From: Adiantum capillus-veneris
Taxonomy: Eukaryota; Streptophyta; Polypodiopsida; Polypodiales; Pteridaceae
DNA length: 64,000 nucleotides
Direction: 5' to 3'
Assembly: GCA_014529385.2 (NCBI GenBank)
Contig: CM043963.1
Coordinates: 102,340,912-102,404,911, forward strand
The translations under genes and the position numbers were made by a program. The notes beneath the pieces are model-generated. The model had not been told where the DNA came from. It was given only the letters and a program-made list of their open reading frames with translations, and made no database searches. Positions 59,850 through 64,000 of the stretch are shown here, piece after piece (the first letter of the stretch is position 1; each line of letters opens with the position of its first letter).

Positions 59850-60690
59850 TTTATCTATATGTTTTGCGGAGAACATCAAGCATGAACCTATATCCTAGTC
59901 AATTCAATCCTGTCGTTAAAAAACAAAAATAACTGCACCAATGCAGTTTCAACAAACCCTCTCAAGGGTTGCTACTCCGTTGCTAGATTGGTATTTGCTT
60001 CTTATTTGACAAAGAAGATGTGCCTTCCATGAGGCTACTATACTCAGCTTATTCTCCTTATGTCTTCAGCTTGTATGAAACCACTAACCCTACCCCTTCT
60101 CATATACACTACCAGTGGCTTAGAGCTTCATATGTCCGTGATTATCGCTAGATAGATTGTCGATGCCAAGATCGTAAGAGCAGCCTTCATGGAATCTGGT
60201 GAAGAGGCTTAAATTGTTGATCAACCTTCTTAAATACTCCAAAACTGACAATTTTACAATGAGAGCAGGGGTATACCTCGCAAACGAATTTGCTTGACAT
60301 AGATAGGTGAGGTAAAGGGCTTACCCGACTAGCCCTAAATTCCATACTACCCATAGCATGGTGGAATATGACGAAATAACATAAAAAATAAGCCCAGGAC
60401 TGGGCACCCTTAAAAACATGCTAAAAGTGGCTTAAGGCCGAGAGCTGCTTTAGTGGTTGTTCTTGACCTAATGTGGTAGCTTCTCTAATTCTTGGTCATT
60501 AGTGCCATCTTTGTCACAAATGCTGACCTGTCAAAACCCTAAAGAATGGAGCCAACTTGCAGATGCTGGCCGAGGGGCCTAAACCCTAAGAGAACAAGTA
60601 ACAGAAGAAGAAGTCCTACCAACTTATGGGGACCCCGTCCGATGGGGCCCCAAGTGACATAAAGGATTAAAATAGTAGGACCTGCACACA
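59850..60690. other. Stretch without recognised genes
   Basis: Only short frames are present. AAACCCTAAGAG-like phrases near 60,535 and 60,583 are not long enough to be telomere repeat. Confidence 0.4.
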
Positions 60691-60700
60691 CGCAAAAACA

Positions 60701-60912
60701 GATGACGTGGCAGATTTCCGAAAATTACGCTGGCATGATGACGTGGTAGGCTGTACGGATTTTCGCGTTTTGCGCAGGTCGATGACGTGGCAGCTGTACG
60801 GATTTCCGTGATATACGCTGGCAGCTTTTTGGCTTTGCTTTTGGACCAGATGCTTTTGAGTTTGAAGGCTTTTCACTGTAATTGCTTTTTAGGCTGAGGG
60901 TCTTTATATATG
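60701..60912 (+). promoter_or_regulatory. Promoter-like region: three bZIP-type sites and a TATA box
   Basis: GATGACGTGGCA at 60,701 and 60,781 and GATGACGTGGTA at 60,737 match the TGACGTGG core bound by plant bZIP factors (C/G-box hybrid, CRE-like). TATATATG at 60,904 would place transcription start near 60,935 on the plus strand. The sequence to about 61,130 then looks like an LTR leader, not a protein gene. Direction and use are inferred. Confidence 0.5.
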
Positions 60913-61447
60913 AGGTTAGGGCTCATTCTCTGGCATGCTTCCTGGAGAAGGTGCAGAGTCTGGAGTACCGGCTTGTACTGGGTTGATGCAATATAGAGAA
61001 ATACCGGAAGGGGCGTCAAGGTTTGGGGCCAATACTCTCTGGGGTGGAATTCCGCCACTCCATGTCGCGTGTCGTCTCTCTCTATTTCAGTTGAGTTGTT
61101 ATTGAAGTGCTAAAAGTCTGTCAAGTCTGTTCTTTTCTACTGGCACGTGGTGCCCGTCTTGTGACAATCTTCCCGCGGCCTGTATTGCTGGTTGTGCCCA
61201 TTTACGAGGTGGACTATCAGCTCTGCTTCGAGAGATGACAAACTCTTTAACACCCTCTCTCAACTCCTGGGATGGAGGACACAACAACGGAGCTGCCAGG
61301 TGACAGCTGAAGAAGAAGCTATCTAGTCCATCCTGCTTCGACGTCCAGAAGAAGACAAGGCATGGTATCCCACACACTATTGTCTGACTCTGCTAGGTTG
61401 TAATTGGCGTATGTGAGCACATAACCAGTCTCGCACATCTCGGATCC

Positions 61448-61545
61448 TGGGAGCCGCGATGCTCAAATGTTGCCAAAGTGTGTTTTTGATGACTGGGAGT
61501 CGGGATGCTCAGTTGTTGCGAAAGTGCATGTTTATGGGCTGATTA
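61448..61545. repeat. ~46-bp diverged tandem pair
   Basis: CTGGGAGCCGCGATGCTCAA ... TTGCCAAAGTG is followed by CTGGGAGTCGGGATGCTCAG ... TTGCGAAAGTG. Confidence 0.8.
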
Positions 61546-61559
61546 TGTAGTGCTCAAAG

Positions 61560-62250
61560 TGCTCTCCATGCATGTCTTTACGTCTCCTTCATCGGAGTCC
61601 GGACAGGAAAGTTATTAGCATTTTAAGATTTTCCAAGGATCGGGTCTGCATTTTTTAAACCGGCTCTGGAATGTGTGCCCGGGTGACCAATTTTAGTTTG
61701 CTAGGGTTTGGGTTGATAGCCTCTAACACAAGCTACGAGATGTGCTCTACGGTGCTTAAATGAGATTCCATCTAATCAAGTTATGTTCAAAACAGTTACA
61801 ACTGAATAGCTTAGCCGTTTTTAGGCTTCACTAGACAAGGAAAATACAATGCGAGGGTGGAAAATTGAATTTGCTACCAAAGTTGATGTTTGAATTTCCT
61901 TTGATGAGTTTTAGATGTGTTCAGGCATTACTCCACCCGATTCGGGTTCCAAATAAGGTCTTATGGTTAATATACGACTTTATTCATCGATTTTTATGAG
62001 GGTTTTGGGCTTCCAATGCACAAGATTTTTCAAGTTACGGGCCAAACTCTAGGGTTTGGATGATGGCCGAGAGTTCGGAAGTTTGCTAAGCTTTTTGGTT
62101 CACTTGAGCTGCAAATAAGCTTGTTGTGGCCAAAATGTCATTTATGGGGCACTTTTATGGAGGTTTTTTAAGTCTCAAAGTGGAGTTCACCCTGGGCTGC
62201 CACGTGGCAGTCGCTTACTCTCACATGGGGTTTTTTTACTAAGATGTTTA
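61560..62250. other. Stretch without recognised genes
   Basis: A few diverged phrases are shared with the preceding tandem pair; no coding motif. Confidence 0.35.
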
Positions 62251-62254
62251 AACT

Positions 62255-62265
62255 ATATATAAAGC
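62255..62265 (+). promoter_or_regulatory. TATA-box-like element
   Basis: TATATATAAAG lies upstream of a GC-richer stretch (62,280-62,520) with a 108-residue open frame that begins at a non-ATG codon and has no recognised domain. It may be an LTR or gene promoter; I do not call a gene here. Confidence 0.35.
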
Positions 62266-62886
62266 AAAGGGGACCTTGGCATCCAAGTTGAGGGGTGCTC
62301 CTCTCCCACGTGCTCGTGGAGCTCCAATCTTGTCAGCTATGGCCTGCCACAGGCCCTGCAGGGGCGGCCAACAATGGCTCGGATGGCGTCCCAATGGGGT
62401 TGTTCACATGGGGGCTTTGCCCGCTGCCAAAAATGGGGCCAAACCTTTTCAAAAGACATATAAGGGGAAAGACACCCCCCACCCCCCCAAGCCTTGGAGA
62501 TCAAACAAAGTCCTAAAAATAGGAAAATATTGCATGAGCACAAGCAAGAAAAGCGGAGAAGATCTTAGAGAACTCACTCATGTTTTTTCCCTGGGGTGTT
62601 AGAAGAAGGGGAAGGAAAAGGAGTTGTGTATGGTGGGAAGAAGGAAGCAGAGCGACATCTATCTCTCGCTCTCAATCTCAGTATTGGCGAAGGAGAAGGA
62701 GAAGAGCATAGTGTGTGGTGACAAAGAAAAGAGGAAGACAAGCTAAAGGGAGGGACATCAAGCAACTCTCGATCTCTTGGCTTCCACTCTCGCTCGAAGT
62801 GGATGACGAGGGAAAAGGAGGGAAAGAAGCTCGTAGAGAAGAAAAAGGGTAAGTAAAAAACTAGGGCTCGCTCACGCTTTCTAATC

Positions 62887-63128
62887 TTTTTGGGTATGCA
62901 TGTATCCTTGACGTATCTCTAGGGAGCAAGGGAAGAGGAAGAAGAAATGCAAGTGCCTAGAGCGAGGGGAAGAAGCAAGATACGAGAAGAGGAAGATGAC
63001 ATGTATGTATCCTTTTTGGGTATGCATGTATCCTTGACGTATCTTTAGGGAGCAAGGGAAGAGGAAGAAGAAATGCAAGTGCCTAGAGCGAGGGGAAGAA
63101 GCAAAAGATACAAGAAGAGGAAGATGAC

Positions 63129-63130
<2 letters not shown>
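62887..63130. repeat. 126-bp tandem duplication
   Basis: TTTTTGGGTATGCATGTATC begins at 62,887 and 63,013; the units, with GGGAAGAGGAAGAAGAAATG and GCGAGGGGAAGAAGC, differ at a few bases. Confidence 0.95.

Positions 63131-63131
<1 letters not shown>

Positions 63132-63181
<50 letters not shown>
63132..63181. repeat. (CT)n microsatellite with short (CA) end
   Basis: (CT) 63,132-63,174 followed by ACACACA. Confidence 0.97.
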
Positions 63182-63183
<2 letters not shown>

Positions 63184-63379
63184 AAAAGAAAAAATTTAGT
63201 TTATTGGGTAACAGATTTGTGCAGCACAGAGGGGTTCAATCATTTCTCTCTCTCGAGATTGATTGCTAAGACATAGACCAATAATTTCTTGTGAACATTT
63301 TATCATATTAAAATAGAACAAGTGTTCATAGAACCTTGCATGCTATGAAGCTGAGATCAAGAGTCGAGGTGTTCTAGAA

Positions 63380-63790
63380 GATCATTGTAGCTTTTGAAGA
63401 AGTGAGTTTTAAGTTCAAAGAACAAGCCCGGGAGCTAGCAAGGATTTATCCCAAACAATAAGACCATTTTGCAAATGGTGTAATCCATGAAAGCTTAGAA
63501 ATGATGGACTTAGCAATGACACAGGTTACTGAGTAGAAGTGGATTACTAACAGTAAAGGTGATGAGGATCAATTGCAAGCACTAAGCTGTGATGAATTTT
63601 GGAAATAAGTTTGTACGAGACTTAAAGCAAAGGAAGATACGGCATTGGAAGTAGCAGACCTTATCCTAGAAGATCATGTTTTGGGCAACTTGATAAAGGT
63701 GGATAATGAATATGAAGTTAGAACTGAAGTTGATGGCAATTTTTTAGAGTGCACTTGCCTCCATCAGTGACTCCAATGAGGATATAGATG
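63380..63790 (+). pseudogene. gag: Gag homologous to that of the LARD-like element, decayed
   Basis: The plus frame reads FKEQARELARIYPKQ, stop, DHFANGV, then KWITNSKGDEDQLQAL, SCDEFWK, stop, VCTRLKAKEDTALEV. It aligns without gaps over about 70 residues to the minus-strand gag at 49,970-50,230 (YDEFWEQIYARSKAKADAAL). Both have a stop at the same column, where gag proteins usually have Trp. Additional stops here show it is dead. Confidence 0.6.
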
Positions 63791-64000
63791 AAGATAAAAG
63801 TCGTGTTGTAGTTTATTTGCAGGTTAGTGCCATTTGTATGGAGAATATATATACCTAGATGAATCCAGGATAAGCCCAGATTCACCCATAAAGGAAAGTG
63901 CAAGGTATTGACCCATGGTAGTCACCCACAAGACAATATAACCATCAGCTCCATCATGCATAGTATTGACTATACCACGACATCCCCTGTCTACTCAAGA
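63791..64000. other. Right window edge, no feature
   Basis: No motif is recognised; the gag-related sequence fades after about 63,790. Confidence 0.3.

Noticed and set aside
60530-60600. Interstitial telomere repeat (CCCTAAA)
   Set aside because: Only isolated AAACCCTAA words occur, without tandem repetition.
62276-62602. 108-residue open frame downstream of a TATA-like box
   Set aside because: It starts at a non-ATG codon, overlaps competing frames and has no recognisable motif; its Gly/Pro/Ala bias follows the local GC content.

Overview
The window looks like nuclear DNA of a land plant with a large, repeat-rich genome. The evidence is decayed plant-type Ty3/gypsy retrotransposons, a Helitron with plant-type termini, initiator-Met-tRNA primer-binding sites, U2-type introns and dozens of long (CT)n, (CA)n and (GA)n tracts. 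I cannot place it below land plant. Bacterial operons, plastid genes, rRNA genes and CRISPR arrays are absent. Only two loci look like intact protein genes: a RING-CH zinc-finger membrane protein (19,464-21,976, minus, two exons) and a two-gene cassette (32,472-33,972, plus) whose first protein carries motifs of a rolling-circle (HUH) Rep endonuclease.

Layout. 1-300: unidentified coding-like fragment. 300-2,790: satellite-like array of ~46-bp units with a ~0.92-0.97-kb higher-order period. 2,785-3,450: related repeats. 3,510-4,960: broken gag (minus). 6,320-10,824: the best-preserved retrotransposon, a minus-strand Ty3/gypsy element with gag, CCHC knuckle, protease, reverse transcriptase, RNase H and the start of integrase, then a primer-binding site and probable 5' LTR. 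10,825-12,270: remains of another gag. 13.4-15.8 kb: microsatellites and a SINE-like repeat. 14.5-19.4 kb: mostly featureless. 19.46-22.2 kb: RING-CH gene. 22,676-23,018: MITE-like inverted-repeat element just upstream of that gene. 23,626-28,842: a probable non-autonomous Helitron on the minus strand with both termini visible and a duplicated 5' end.

28.9-34.7 kb is the most unusual part. A ~190-bp repeat unit is present in several direct and inverted copies, including a near-perfect 133-bp-arm palindrome. One copy is interrupted by ~2.2 kb of microsatellite-rich DNA and another by a ~2.8-kb cassette encoding the Rep-like protein and a small coiled-coil protein. I read this cassette as an HUH-endonuclease transposon (Replitron-like, or an integrated rolling-circle replicon) that is not a Helitron and carries no visible helicase.

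34.9-46.6 kb holds a foldback inverted repeat, compound microsatellites, a 39-C run, a decayed copia-like gag and a 283-bp tandem duplication. 46,672-52,761 is a retrotransposon with long LTRs (1.65 and 2.1 kb), gag only and no pol (LARD-like), minus strand. 55-56.6 kb has gag-like and short-LTR remnants. 58,772-59,372 is a 292-bp-arm, ~97%-identical inverted repeat that would fold into a long hairpin RNA. 60.7-61.1 kb looks like a promoter with three bZIP-type sites and a TATA box. 63.4-63.8 kb carries a second, decayed gag homologous to that of the LARD.

Apart from the RING-CH gene and perhaps the Rep cassette, the window is transposable elements in successive stages of decay with microsatellites grown inside them. 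All assignments come from reading the sequence; no database search was possible.
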